Assembly: GCA_025361705.1 (NCBI GenBank)
Contig: JANYJW010000064.1
Span: 1-53,239, forward strand
Direction of reading: 5' to 3'
DNA length: 53,239 nucleotides
Source: Gemmatimonas sp.
GTDB taxonomy: Bacteria > Gemmatimonadota > Gemmatimonadetes > Gemmatimonadales > Gemmatimonadaceae
Below are positions 16,337-25,329 of the stretch, piece after piece (the first letter of the stretch is position 1; the number at the start of each line of letters is the position of its first letter). The notes beneath the pieces are model-generated. The model searched no databases. It was not told the origin of the DNA and saw nothing but the letters and a program-made list of their open reading frames with translations. Position numbers and translations under genes: made by a program.

Positions 16337-16735
16337 ATGCTCCGTCCCATCGCCCGTTCGCTGCTGCTCGCCGTCGCCGGCGTCGCTGCGCTGGCCGCCT
16401 GTCACCCGGGCGCCGTGCGGCGCCCACCGCTCGTAACGAAGGCCAATGTTGCGCTCGGCGATTCACTGTTCAACACCGGCGCCTGCCAGCGTTGCCATGG
16501 CAAAGGCGGCGTGGGCGCCGCCAACGCCCCGGCGCTCGACGGCAAGAAGTGGCTGCAGCTCAAGGCCGGAAGCTACGACGAGATCGTGACGATCATCACG
16601 GAGGGCGTGGCGCAGACGGCCATCAAGGACACGTCGCACCGCTTCGCGATGCGCGCCCGTGGTGGCCCGATGAATCTCACCGACCCGCAGGTGCAGGCCG
16701 TCGCCGCGTACGTCTGGACGCTGACCCACAAGTAG
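16337..16735 (+). CDS. Lipoprotein class I cytochrome c
   Basis: A 132-residue exported electron carrier. The signal peptide ends in a lipobox (LAAC, Cys22), so it should be anchored to a membrane on the periplasmic side. One haem site, CQRCH (Cys50, Cys53, His54), and a likely axial methionine in FAMRARGGPMNLTD (Met105 or Met112) define a mono-haem class I fold. The frame is open far upstream, but only ATG 16337 gives a signal peptide. Monocistronic as far as seen: a bidirectional hairpin follows the stop. The partner oxidase or dehydrogenase is not in the window. Confidence 0.92.
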   Translation: MLRPIARSLLLAVAGVAALAACHPGAVRRPPLVTKANVALGDSLFNTGACQRCHGKGGVGAANAPALDGKKWLQLKAGSYDEIVTIITEGVAQTAIKDTSHRFAMRARGGPMNLTDPQVQAVAAYVWTLTHK

Positions 16736-16749
16736 ATCGCCCGTCTCAC

Positions 16750-16780
16750 GCTGCGCCCCGGTCTGTCGACGGGGCGCAGC
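16750..16780. terminator. Bidirectional hairpin between converging genes
   Basis: Perfect 11-bp arms GCTGCGCCCCG (16750-16760) and CGGGGCGCAGC (16770-16780) with a 9-base loop, located between the cytochrome c stop and the glycosyltransferase-methyltransferase stop. No T-run on either side. Confidence 0.72.
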
Positions 16781-16791
16781 GGCGGACCCAG

Positions 16792-18414
16792 CTAGGCGCG
16801 CGTCGGACTCCAGCGCGGCGTCCAGCGCACGGGCTTGGTGATGCGTGCGCCGATGAGCAGCGGCGCGGCAGGATCGACGTGGTCCACCGTGCGCCGATCC
16901 ATGGCCTCCACGGGAACGCCGAGCACGTAGGCCGCGATGGCTCCGGCGCCACCCAACGGCTCGAGCACCACGTGCGCGTCGTCGATGCCGAGTTCGGTGA
17001 GGAGGGCACGGACGCCGGGTACGGTGTAGCTGCGCCAGACAAGGCTCGTCGTTGCACCATAGGTCGCACCCTGTGGCGGCGCAGAGCCCGCGCAGACGAA
17101 ATTGACGAGGAGCGTCCCCTCGGCGCGCACGGTGCGCACGCTGTGCCAGAGCGCGGCCCGGTCATCCTCGACGAGGTGCACCGTGAACTGGTTGAGAAAG
17201 ACGTCGAACGCGCCTTCGGGCAGATCCCACCCCGTCTGCAGGTCGACCACGTGGTCCACCCCAGGGCCGGCCACGCGATCCATGACCTCACAGCGCGTCA
17301 TTTGGGCGCCCCCCATGGCGGTGGATACGCGCGCATCACCGATCTCGAGACTGCGGCCGTAGAACGCATCGCGATGGCTGTCCAGAAACCCGGTCCAGAG
17401 GTGGCGGATCGGTGAGGTGACGCCGTGCGCCTCATCGTCGTACGGTCGCGCGCGCCGCATGCGGTGCAGCGCGAGCGCCAGTCGCAGCGCCAACCCTTCG
17501 GGCCATTGGCGCCACGCCCGTGACAGCCGATGCCACGCCACGACCAGTCGGCGGCGAATGCGAACCGCCAGCGTACGCGGCGTCGACGGTGGCAGGTCGG
17601 CCACCGCCGCCTTCGCCCAGAGTTCCCGGCTGCGTGGATGCTCCGCCACGCGGTCCGGCCACGGCCATCGCTCGATGAGCGGCGCAGCCGGTACGGCGCG
17701 CCACTGCCCGGCGCTGTGCTGGTTGGTCGCGCGGTCGCCCACTCCCAGATGATCGGCGAGACTCCGCGGCGGATACAGCGTGAGCATCCGCGCGCCGTAG
17801 AGGGCGAGCCCGAGATGCGCATCCCAAAAGCCCAGTCGCGCCGTCGTCACGACGTCGGAGCCGTAGGCCGAAGCATCAATGCCGTCGCGCTCCAACCGGG
17901 CCAGCACGACGTCCACCGGCTCGCGCATCAGCGCCCAGGTGCGGCGCCAGGCGCCCCAGCCCCACCCCGACCATCGCATGCTCCACCATGGCCCCGCGAC
18001 GTCGGCCGGAATGAAGCGCCGGTGCGCCCAGGCATTGATGACGCCCACCGTTGCATCGTCGGCGTACCGGTCGAGGGCCTCGCACATCCAGGCGTAGGCG
18101 CCGGGCGCCAGCCGGTTGTCATCCTCGAGCACGATGCCGGCAGGCTCGCGGGCAAAGAAGTCGTCGAGTCCGGCACGCACCGATGCATGCAGGCCCAGAT
18201 TGGCCTCGCGCGCCACGACGGTCACGGAGGACCAGTCAATGCCCTGCAGGAGCGCCAGCACGGCCGCGTGCCCGGCGTCGTCTGACGGTCCGCGCGAGCC
18301 GTCGACATACGCATAGATCCGCGGCACTCCGGCCTCACGCAGCGCCGCGAGCGTCTGCGCGAGGAGGTCCGGACGGGCATGCGCCAGCAGGGCGACCGCG
18401 AACGTGGCAGGCAT
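16792..18414 (-). CDS. Fused glycosyltransferase and methyltransferase-like protein
   Basis: A 540-residue cytosolic protein. Residues about 1-260 resemble HlpA-like/GT2-type glycosyltransferases: VALLAHARPDLLAQTLAAL, a YVDGSRG turn, the nucleotide-binding acidic IVLEDDNR and a WSGWGWGAWRRTW segment typical of this branch. Residues about 330-530 look like a class I methyltransferase: SLEIGDARVS, VDLQTGWDLPEGAFDVFLNQFTVHLVED and a terminal beta pair. The glycine-rich SAM loop is weak, so methyl transfer is less certain than glycosyl transfer. ATG 18412-18414 begins the fold; further upstream lies a repeat. A role in decorating a surface glycan is inference. Confidence 0.7.
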   Translation of the reverse strand: MPATFAVALLAHARPDLLAQTLAALREAGVPRIYAYVDGSRGPSDDAGHAAVLALLQGIDWSSVTVVAREANLGLHASVRAGLDDFFAREPAGIVLEDDNRLAPGAYAWMCEALDRYADDATVGVINAWAHRRFIPADVAGPWWSMRWSGWGWGAWRRTWALMREPVDVVLARLERDGIDASAYGSDVVTTARLGFWDAHLGLALYGARMLTLYPPRSLADHLGVGDRATNQHSAGQWRAVPAAPLIERWPWPDRVAEHPRSRELWAKAAVADLPPSTPRTLAVRIRRRLVVAWHRLSRAWRQWPEGLALRLALALHRMRRARPYDDEAHGVTSPIRHLWTGFLDSHRDAFYGRSLEIGDARVSTAMGGAQMTRCEVMDRVAGPGVDHVVDLQTGWDLPEGAFDVFLNQFTVHLVEDDRAALWHSVRTVRAEGTLLVNFVCAGSAPPQGATYGATTSLVWRSYTVPGVRALLTELGIDDAHVVLEPLGGAGAIAAYVLGVPVEAMDRRTVDHVDPAAPLLIGARITKPVRWTPRWSPTRA

Positions 18415-18451
18415 CGAGTGCAAGGTGCGCCGGCAGTGCCGTCGTGGGCAA

Positions 18452-18493
18452 GGCCCCGGGCAACAGGCCCCGGGCAACAGGCCCCGGGCAACC
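18452..18493. repeat. Three tandem 14-bp units (2 x 7 bp)
   Basis: Units GGCCCCGGGCAACA at 18452-18465 and 18466-18479, and GGCCCCGGGCAACC at 18480-18493. Each contains the palindrome CCCGGG. The tract lies in the divergent gap between the glycosyltransferase fusion (minus) and the TerB-like gene (plus), 38 bp before the former's start. Confidence 0.95.
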
Positions 18494-18551
18494 GTGTGAG
18501 GCGGCGGCGTCCGCGAGACTTAAGCGACCACTGGCTCGTCTAGCACGTGAG

Positions 18552-19022
18552 ATGCTCGAACCCCTGCGCCGCTTCATCCGCCAACGCCGGTCGGTGGAGA
18601 TTTCAGCCACTCCCGCCGAGTCGCCGCACGACGAGATCCAGCTGGCCGCCACCGCGCTGCTGCTGGACCTTGCGTACGCCGACGGGGAGTTCACGCCCCC
18701 GGAGAAGGCGCACATCGAGTCGGCCCTGAGCCGGCACTTCAACCTGGACGTGCCGGGTGTGCACGAACTCATCGAGCTGGCGGATGTCGAGCGCCTGAAG
18801 GCCATCGACCATTTCCAGTTCACCCGGATGATCTGCGAGCACCTCGACACCGGGCAGCGCGTGGTGCTGGCCGAGGTGATGTACGGCGTCATCCTGGCCG
18901 ACGGCAAGGTCGAGGACCGCGAGTCGACCCTGCTCCGCAAGTTGGCGAACCTGCTCGACGTGGCCCCCGGCTACCTCAGCGAAGCACGCCGCCGCGCCAG
19001 CCAGCAACCGACCGCCCCGTAG
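18552..19022 (+). CDS. TerB-family protein
   Basis: A 156-residue all-helical protein of the tellurite-resistance TerB/DjlA-N family. It shows the two hallmark acidic turns, ALLLDLAYADGEFTPPEK and VILADGKVEDRE, each before a helix; in TerB these bind metal. The first about 25 residues are basic and not part of the fold. No ter operon partners (terC, terD, terZ) are nearby, so tellurite resistance is not implied; solitary TerB proteins occur widely with unknown roles. ATG at 18552 chosen because the frame upstream overlaps the fusion gene. It converges on the M20 peptidase gene with a 22-bp gap. Confidence 0.8.
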   Translation: MLEPLRRFIRQRRSVEISATPAESPHDEIQLAATALLLDLAYADGEFTPPEKAHIESALSRHFNLDVPGVHELIELADVERLKAIDHFQFTRMICEHLDTGQRVVLAEVMYGVILADGKVEDRESTLLRKLANLLDVAPGYLSEARRRASQQPTAP

Positions 19023-19044
19023 TCACGCGGCGCGGCGCGCGCGC

Positions 19045-20520
19045 TCACAGCCCGTCGGTGTTCCTCAGCAACCGTTCGTAGAAACGCACCGCGGTGAGAT
19101 AGCCGCCCACTTCCACGCGCTCGTTGGTGCCGTGCACGCGGGACATGGCGTCGGCGGTGACCGGCGCGGCGAGGAAGCGGAACGTCTGTGTGCTGAGATC
19201 CGACCAGATGCGCGCGTCGGTTCCGCCGGTGACCAGATATGGCGTGACGATCAGCCCCGGTTCGGGATAGACTTCGCGCAACGACCGCTCGATGGCGGCA
19301 AAGCCCGTGCCCCCGGCGTCGCTGACTTTCGACGGCTCCGTGCGGAAGCCAACGGCCTCCAGGACCACCCCGGTGTCGCCGATGATGTGCCGCACCTGCT
19401 CGGTGACGCTGGCAATCGACTCGCCCGGCCGGATGCGGAAGTTGACGATGGCCTTGGCCTCGATGGGCAGCACGTTGGCCTTCACGCCGCCGCTGACGAT
19501 GGTCACGGCGGTGGTCGTGCGCAGCATCGCCGCCCCCGATGCCTTGGCGGCCATTCCGTTGGCGATCATTGATCGGAACAGCCACAGGTTGCTCAACGCC
19601 AAGCGCTGCCCGTACGGCATCCCGTCACGCAGGTGCTGCAGCATGGCCTCGGTGGGGCCGTCGAGCACCAGTGGAAACGGCGACTCTTCGAGCCGGGCGA
19701 TGCCCATGGCGAGTCGGCCGATGGCCGTATGCGGCGGCGGCGCTGACGAGTGCCCGCCCGTGCCGCGCACGGTCAGTTGGAGCGTCAGGAATCCCTTCTC
19801 CGACGCGCCGACCAGTGCCACCGTGCCACGCGTGCCGACCAGTGCCCCGGGGGCAATCGCCCCGCCTTCATCGAGCACCAACGCCGGCGCTTTGATGCCG
19901 CGCCGCACCAGCTCGGCCTTGAGCGCGCGCGCGCCGCTACCGCCCACTTCCTCGTCGTGGCCAAAGGCGAAGTAGATGGTGCGCTTGGGCTGGAAGCCGG
20001 CGCGCAGCGCCTGCTCGGCGCCCTCGAGCGCGGCGAGCACCGATACCTTGTCGTCGAGCGTGCCGCGGCCCCACACAAAGCCGTCGGCCACCACGCCGCC
20101 GAACGGTGGCTGGGTCCACTCACGCTCCGTGCCCGGAATGACCGGCACGACGTCGAGGTGGCCCATCAGCACCACGGGCGCGAGCGTCGTGTCGCTCCCC
20201 GTCCACGTGTACAGCAGCGAGAGCCCTGCCACGATGTCGCGCGTGAGCCGCTGGTGCACCAGTGGAAAGCTCACCCGCAGGTGTTCGTGCAGGGCACGGA
20301 ACGCGGCGCTGTCGGGCGCGCGCGTGCCCTCTTCATAGGCGATGGTCTCGAACGTGACCGCGCCGGCCAGACGCCTGATCGCACCGGCGGAATCCACGGG
20401 GACCGCGACCGCAGCAACCGTCGACAGCGTGGCGACGCGTGAGACGCGCGCGGTGTTGCCGGCAACGAATACCGCAAGCAGCACGACGAGTCCGACAAGA
20501 CCGAGCAGGAAGTTCTTCAT
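19045..20520 (-). CDS. M20-family metallopeptidase (PM20D1/carboxypeptidase S type), membrane-anchored
   Basis: A 491-residue zinc hydrolase. Residues 4-22 are an uncleaved hydrophobic anchor, so the enzyme acts in the periplasm. Metal ligands are seen in GHLDVVP (H121, D123), RGTLDDK (D156) and the catalytic HDEEVGG (E190/E191); a later histidine near the C-terminus (RVHGTNERV) completes the di-zinc set. The RGTLDDK pattern and the N-terminal anchor match the PM20D1/Cps1 branch, which cleaves N-acyl amino acids or dipeptides. ATG start. It lies 48 bp after hyuB and could be the last gene of that run; amide hydrolysis would fit. Confidence 0.9.
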   Translation of the reverse strand: MKNFLLGLVGLVVLLAVFVAGNTARVSRVATLSTVAAVAVPVDSAGAIRRLAGAVTFETIAYEEGTRAPDSAAFRALHEHLRVSFPLVHQRLTRDIVAGLSLLYTWTGSDTTLAPVVLMGHLDVVPVIPGTEREWTQPPFGGVVADGFVWGRGTLDDKVSVLAALEGAEQALRAGFQPKRTIYFAFGHDEEVGGSGARALKAELVRRGIKAPALVLDEGGAIAPGALVGTRGTVALVGASEKGFLTLQLTVRGTGGHSSAPPPHTAIGRLAMGIARLEESPFPLVLDGPTEAMLQHLRDGMPYGQRLALSNLWLFRSMIANGMAAKASGAAMLRTTTAVTIVSGGVKANVLPIEAKAIVNFRIRPGESIASVTEQVRHIIGDTGVVLEAVGFRTEPSKVSDAGGTGFAAIERSLREVYPEPGLIVTPYLVTGGTDARIWSDLSTQTFRFLAAPVTADAMSRVHGTNERVEVGGYLTAVRFYERLLRNTDGL

Positions 20521-20568
20521 TGCGGGCTCTCTGGATGATGGACCCGGACCCTGCAGGAAGATCGCACG

Positions 20569-22095
20569 TCAGGCCCCGTACGCGCCACCGCCCGGCGTCT
20601 CGATAGTCAGCACGTCACCGGGCTGCAGCTCCACGCGGCACTTGGCGGGCAGCGGCTCGCCGTTGCGCAGATTGCGCCCGGTGGCACCGTCTCCGCCGCC
20701 GTGCGACCCACGCGGCGCGCGTGTGCGCCGTTCCGTGAGCAGGGTCACGGTGCAACGCTCGAGCACCCGGTAGCGCCGAATCACGCCATCTCCGCCGGCC
20801 GCCCTGCCCTGTCCGCCTGACCCTCGCCGGATCGCATACTCATCGATGCGAATGGGGTACGCCTGTTCCAGCGACTCGATGGGGGTGTTGCGCGTGTTGC
20901 TCATGCCCACGTGGACGGCGCTCGGCCCCGGGCCACGCTCGCTCGCGCCCTGCCCGCCACCCAGCGTCTCGTAAAACGTCCAGCCAGCTCCGCCGAAGGT
21001 GACATTGTTCATCGTTCCCTGGCCCTGCGCCGGCGCGGCCACGCCGGCGTTGGCCAGCGCGGCAAAGAGCAAGTCGGTGATGCGCTGCGACGACTCGACG
21101 TTTCCCGCAGCCACCGCACTCGGCCATTTCGCGGCAATGAAGCAGTCGTCGGGCGTGATGATCTCAATGGCACGCGCGATGCCATCGTTGGTCGGCACGT
21201 CATCGTCGAGCAGCGAACGCAGCACGAAGAGCGCGGCTGCCCGCGTGACTGCCACCGGGCAGTTGATGTTGCCGCGTACGCGCGGGCTCGTGCCGGCAAA
21301 GTCGAGCGTCAGGCGTCCGTCGCGCACACGCAGGTGCACACGCACCGGCACGAGCGCGTCGGTCACCCCGTCGCCCTCGAGAAAGTCCTCGGCATCGGCG
21401 TCGAGGTCGCCGAGTTCGCGCAGGCGCGCCACGGCGCGGCGCTCGGCGTAGTCGAGCAACGCCGATGCGCCGGCCTCGACGTGCGCCACGCCCTCCCTCG
21501 CCCGCAGGGCGCGCCAGCCCGCCGCCCCGGCGTGACAGGCGGACTGCTGGGCGGCGAGGTCGCCGCGCCGTTCACCCGGCGTGCGCACATTGGCCAGCAC
21601 GAGGCCAAGCAGCGATTCGTCGAGCACACCGCCCGACACGAGCCGCACGGGCGGCAGCACGAGGCCCTCCTGCACCAGCTCCGTCGCGCCAAAGGGCATC
21701 GACCCCGGGCTCATCCCGCCCACGTCGGCGTGATGCGCGCGCACCGCAGCGTATCCCACGATGCACCCATCGTCCGCGATCGCCTCGACCATCGTGAGGT
21801 CGGGCAGGTGCGAGCCGCCGTGGTACGGATCATTGAGCAGCCACACGTCGCCAGCGGCCGGATGGCGGTCACGCACCGCGCGCACCGCCTCGGGCATCGC
21901 CCCCAAATGCACCGGAATGTGCGCCGCCTGCGCGATCATGCGGCCATCGGCGTCGAACAGGGCGCACGACGCGTCGCGCCGCTCGCGGATGTTGGGCGAC
22001 AGCGACCCGCGCGTGAGCACCGCGCCCATTTCCTCGGCGATCATGGCGACGCTCGAGGCGAAGACACGGATGGCCAGCGGGTCGAAGCCGCTCAT
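20569..22095 (-). CDS. hyuB: Hydantoinase B/oxoprolinase-family subunit
   Basis: A 508-residue subunit of an ATP-dependent hydantoinase/5-oxoprolinase/acetone-carboxylase-type enzyme. Family signatures are [18 protein letters not shown] at the N-terminus, [26 protein letters not shown] and the late [11 protein letters not shown] with a glycine-rich end. The start is ATG 22093-22095, overlapping the hyuA stop (ATGA); the frame runs on to 22251 but only in the shadow of hyuA. The substrate cannot be told from sequence: hydantoins, 5-oxoproline and related lactams are all possible. Confidence 0.9.
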   Translation of the reverse strand: MSGFDPLAIRVFASSVAMIAEEMGAVLTRGSLSPNIRERRDASCALFDADGRMIAQAAHIPVHLGAMPEAVRAVRDRHPAAGDVWLLNDPYHGGSHLPDLTMVEAIADDGCIVGYAAVRAHHADVGGMSPGSMPFGATELVQEGLVLPPVRLVSGGVLDESLLGLVLANVRTPGERRGDLAAQQSACHAGAAGWRALRAREGVAHVEAGASALLDYAERRAVARLRELGDLDADAEDFLEGDGVTDALVPVRVHLRVRDGRLTLDFAGTSPRVRGNINCPVAVTRAAALFVLRSLLDDDVPTNDGIARAIEIITPDDCFIAAKWPSAVAAGNVESSQRITDLLFAALANAGVAAPAQGQGTMNNVTFGGAGWTFYETLGGGQGASERGPGPSAVHVGMSNTRNTPIESLEQAYPIRIDEYAIRRGSGGQGRAAGGDGVIRRYRVLERCTVTLLTERRTRAPRGSHGGGDGATGRNLRNGEPLPAKCRVELQPGDVLTIETPGGGAYGA

Positions 22096-24011
22096 GGCAC
22101 GCGCTCCACCAGCCAGCCGCCCACCGGGAGTGCGCGCGCCGTCCAGCCGCGCGCCACGAACAGCGTGGCGTCGGGCAGCGTGATGACGGCCTCGCCAGCC
22201 ACGATCGCGTCGCACGGTGAACCGTCGTCCACAAGACCTGCATCGGTCCACGTGGGTGTCCCGTGCCGCGCGAATCGCACCGATTCGGCCAGCGAGCTGG
22301 CCGTGTGCCGCATGGCCACCACCTCCACTTCGCGGTCGAGCACAAAGCCGTAGCGCGCGTGGTGTCGGCCGGCAAAACGCGCCGCGATGGCCGCGCCGTC
22401 ATCGCCGGGCGCGCACGGAATGTCGAGTTCGTAGCCCTGCCCCACATAGCGCGTACGCGCCGTCCACGCGCGCACCGCCCCCTCCACCTGCCCAGCAAGG
22501 GCATCGGCAACTGCGCGCACGTGCGCGCCATCGAGCGCATCGGTGCGCCGCATGACGCTCACGGCCGACTCGCGGCGTTCAGGCGCCATGGCGAGCCCTA
22601 GCGCACTCAATACGCCCGCGTGCGGCGGCACGAGCACACGCGTGGCGCCGATGAGGTCGGCCAGCGCGCACGCGTGCAGCGGGCCGCCCCCGCCGAACGC
22701 CATGAGCACACAGCTGCGCGGATCGACGCCGCGGTCCACGCTCACGCGCCGCAGGGCGCGCGCCATCTCGGCGTCCGCAATGTTCACCATGGCCTGCGCG
22801 GTGCGCGTGACATCTGCGCCAAGTTGCGCGGCCAGCGCTGACACCACGCGCCGCGACGCCTCGACGTCGAGCTTCACGCCGCCGCTCATGCGATGCGCGA
22901 CAATGCGCCCCAACACGAGATTGGCATCAGTCACCGTCGGCTGCGTGCCGCCACGCCCGAACGCCGCAGGTCCTGGCACGGCGCCCGCGCTGCGCGGGCC
23001 CACGCGCAGGGCACCGCCGTCGTCGATCCACCCCAGCGATCCCCCACCGGCCGACACCGTGTCGACGAGCACGCGCGGCAACGCGATGGGCACGCCCGCC
23101 ACATCGCCGCCCGACTCCACCAGCGGCTCGCCGTCGAGGATGAGCCCTGCGTCGGCGCTTGTGCCGCCAATATCGATCGTCAGGGCCCGGTCGAAGCCGG
23201 CGACGCGCAGCACCGCGGCGGCGCCCACGACGCCGCCCGCCGGCCCCGAAAGCGCCAGCGATGCCGCCGCACGCGCCGCCTCGGCCGCGGTGCGCATGCC
23301 GCCGCCCGACGTCATCACGCTGGGCGCGGGATGCCCGCGCTCGCTCACGGTGCGTCCGAGTCGCGCGAGATACGTGGCCACCGCTGGCCGGGCGTAGCCC
23401 TCGGCCACAGCGGTCGCCGTGCGCTCGTACTCGCGAATCTCCGGCAGCACCTCGTGCGCGCACACCACGTCGGCCAATGGAAGTGCCGCCCGCAACGCCT
23501 GCGCGAGACGCCGCTCGTGGGCGCCGTTGGCGTACGCGTGCAGCAGCGCGACCACCACCACCGCGGGCGCCCGTGCAACGACCTCGGCGACCACACGCGC
23601 GACTTCTCCGTCGGTGAGCTCCACGCGCACTTCGCCCGGCTCCAGCCGCTCGCGCACGCCGACGACATCCGTCGGCACGACGAGCGGCGCCGGATGCGCC
23701 GCCGAGAGGTCGTACAACGACGCGCGCTCCTGACGTCTCAGTTCGAGCACGTCCGTGGCGCCGGCCGTGGCGCACAGCACCACACGCGCGCCGCGTCGCT
23801 CGAGCAGCAGGTTGGTGACCACCGTGGTGCCGTGCGCAATGCGCGCGACGGTTCTGGCCGGCGCGCCCAGCGCGTCGAGTGCGGAGGCCACACCTTCGCT
23901 CTGGTCGCCCGGCGTGCTGAGGACTTTGCGCGCCACCACGGCGCCGTCGGCGTCAATCGCGGCAAGGTCGGTAAACGTCCCGCCCACGTCGATGCCGGCC
24001 GCGCGCGTCAC
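22092..24011 (-). CDS. hyuA: Hydantoinase A/oxoprolinase-family ATPase subunit
   Basis: A 639-residue ASKHA-fold ATPase subunit. The N-terminal phosphate loop AGIDVGGTFTDLAAID, then HGTTVVTNLLLERRGARV, and the second nucleotide motif TIDIGGTSADAGLILDG are all clear; GGGGPLHACALA and a C-terminal jelly-roll follow. It activates the lactam carbonyl with ATP for cleavage with HyuB. GTG start at 24009-24011 overlaps the DUF4105 stop as GTGA; the frame is open further upstream to 24227 but only inside that gene. Pairing with hyuB is standard, coupling to a DUF4105 gene is not. Confidence 0.92.
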   Translation of the reverse strand: MTRAAGIDVGGTFTDLAAIDADGAVVARKVLSTPGDQSEGVASALDALGAPARTVARIAHGTTVVTNLLLERRGARVVLCATAGATDVLELRRQERASLYDLSAAHPAPLVVPTDVVGVRERLEPGEVRVELTDGEVARVVAEVVARAPAVVVVALLHAYANGAHERRLAQALRAALPLADVVCAHEVLPEIREYERTATAVAEGYARPAVATYLARLGRTVSERGHPAPSVMTSGGGMRTAAEAARAAASLALSGPAGGVVGAAAVLRVAGFDRALTIDIGGTSADAGLILDGEPLVESGGDVAGVPIALPRVLVDTVSAGGGSLGWIDDGGALRVGPRSAGAVPGPAAFGRGGTQPTVTDANLVLGRIVAHRMSGGVKLDVEASRRVVSALAAQLGADVTRTAQAMVNIADAEMARALRRVSVDRGVDPRSCVLMAFGGGGPLHACALADLIGATRVLVPPHAGVLSALGLAMAPERRESAVSVMRRTDALDGAHVRAVADALAGQVEGAVRAWTARTRYVGQGYELDIPCAPGDDGAAIAARFAGRHHARYGFVLDREVEVVAMRHTASSLAESVRFARHGTPTWTDAGLVDDGSPCDAIVAGEAVITLPDATLFVARGWTARALPVGGWLVERVP

Positions 24012-25315
24012 GCGCGTGCCCGGCGAATGAGCGTGAGGGCCGGCACCAGAAGCCCGAGGTACATCATGGTGGGCGCACAGGCGATCGCCACCGCGCCGTT
24101 GGATTGCCCGCTGGCGCCCGTGAGCGACAGCGACAGCGCCACGAGTGCGCTGGCCGCGCAAAAGCCGGCCAGCCAGCGCGCGGCCGCTTCGCCTCGCCCG
24201 GTGGCCACCGCGCGCGGCACGAACCACGCCGCCGCCAGCGCGGCCGGCGACAGGAGCAGCACGTTCCAGTTGCTGTACCAGAAGATGTGCGCCGAGAACA
24301 GCTCCATGAAGACGACCAGGGTGCCCACAAGCCCGGTGATCGCGTACCAGCAGGCCGCGATGCCTGCGAGCATCACGCGGGCGACGCGCTGCGCGCCGAC
24401 CCAGCGGCCCCGCAGGGCGCTCATGAAGGCGAGCCCGCCCAGCAGCGCGAGCGGCACGAGCGACCCGAGCGCAATGGCGACATACAGGCCCGGCAGCGCG
24501 TCGGGCGCCGCCGGTTCGGGATCACGGTTGGAGGCATACACCACGCGCTCGCGCTCCACCAACCGCACCGGCACGCCGCCCGGCCCGGGCACCATCACGC
24601 CTCGCAGGCGGTCGCGCAGGCGCATGGGCACGTACATCTCGTCCCACGCCGTCATGCGCGTGTCGGCGAGCGGGCCGAGCGCGATGTCGATGCCGAGGCG
24701 GCTGAGCGGCGCGGCCTCCGTGAGGCGCAGCGCCTCGCTGCGGTACGAGTGGTCGCTCAGCGAGTCGATCCACGCGCGCTTCAGCGCCCCGCCCAGCACC
24801 GCATCGAGCGCATCGCGCACGCGCGTGGAGCAGTTGTCGCGGAAATAGTCGTATCGGTAGTATTTATTCTCTTCGCGTTCGTTCTCGCGGACCAGCCGAT
24901 ACAGCGCCTGCTTCTGCGCGCCGCTGAGGTTGAGCACCTGCTCGACCGTCTGGCGATTGGTCTCCTGATAATACGCCAGCAGTGGTACCGTCTCGAATCC
25001 GGTCATCCAGTAGCGCGACGTGCCGCGCAGGGAGCGCCCCAGGAAGTTGGGTTCGTCAAACGAGAACATGCCCCAGTTCCAGCTGATGTCGAGCCCGGTC
25101 AACGGGTCGGCAATGCGGATGGCGTTGTGGCCGAAGCGCTCAAAGACCTCCCCGCCCTGGCCGAACGTGAGCAGTGTGACCTGGAGGCGCCGCGCCACCA
25201 TCGTGTCGGCCTGCGACACCACTGCCCCCTGCGCCTGTGCATGCATGGCCCTCGGCGCAGCCAGCGCAAGCGCGCAGGCAGTCAGGCACAGCGTCTTGGA
25301 GGTGTTGGTCAGCAT
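24008..25315 (-). CDS. DUF4105 membrane protein, candidate lipoprotein N-acyltransferase (Lnb-like)
   Basis: A 435-residue protein with a signal or anchor at 5-27, a periplasmic domain to about residue 290, then about five TM segments to the end. The domain has the DUF4105 pattern: RFGHNAIRI (His63), ISWNWGMFSF, YRYDYFRDNCSTRVRDAL (Cys162). DUF4105 is the domain of Lnb, described in Bacteroides as the lipoprotein N-acyltransferase with a Cys/His catalytic pair; His63 and Cys162 would be that pair. From general knowledge the topology also fits. ATG 25313-25315 is chosen for the signal peptide. It starts 14 bp after spoIID, whose product is itself a predicted lipoprotein. Enzyme function is inference. 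Confidence 0.78.
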   Translation of the reverse strand: MLTNTSKTLCLTACALALAAPRAMHAQAQGAVVSQADTMVARRLQVTLLTFGQGGEVFERFGHNAIRIADPLTGLDISWNWGMFSFDEPNFLGRSLRGTSRYWMTGFETVPLLAYYQETNRQTVEQVLNLSGAQKQALYRLVRENEREENKYYRYDYFRDNCSTRVRDALDAVLGGALKRAWIDSLSDHSYRSEALRLTEAAPLSRLGIDIALGPLADTRMTAWDEMYVPMRLRDRLRGVMVPGPGGVPVRLVERERVVYASNRDPEPAAPDALPGLYVAIALGSLVPLALLGGLAFMSALRGRWVGAQRVARVMLAGIAACWYAITGLVGTLVVFMELFSAHIFWYSNWNVLLLSPAALAAAWFVPRAVATGRGEAAARWLAGFCAASALVALSLSLTGASGQSNGAVAIACAPTMMYLGLLVPALTLIRRARA

Positions 25316-25329
25316 GGCGAATGGCGGGT

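Noticed and set aside
18552..19022. Tellurite resistance operon
   Set aside because: Only a TerB-like protein is present; none of terA, terC, terD, terE or terZ is in the neighbourhood.
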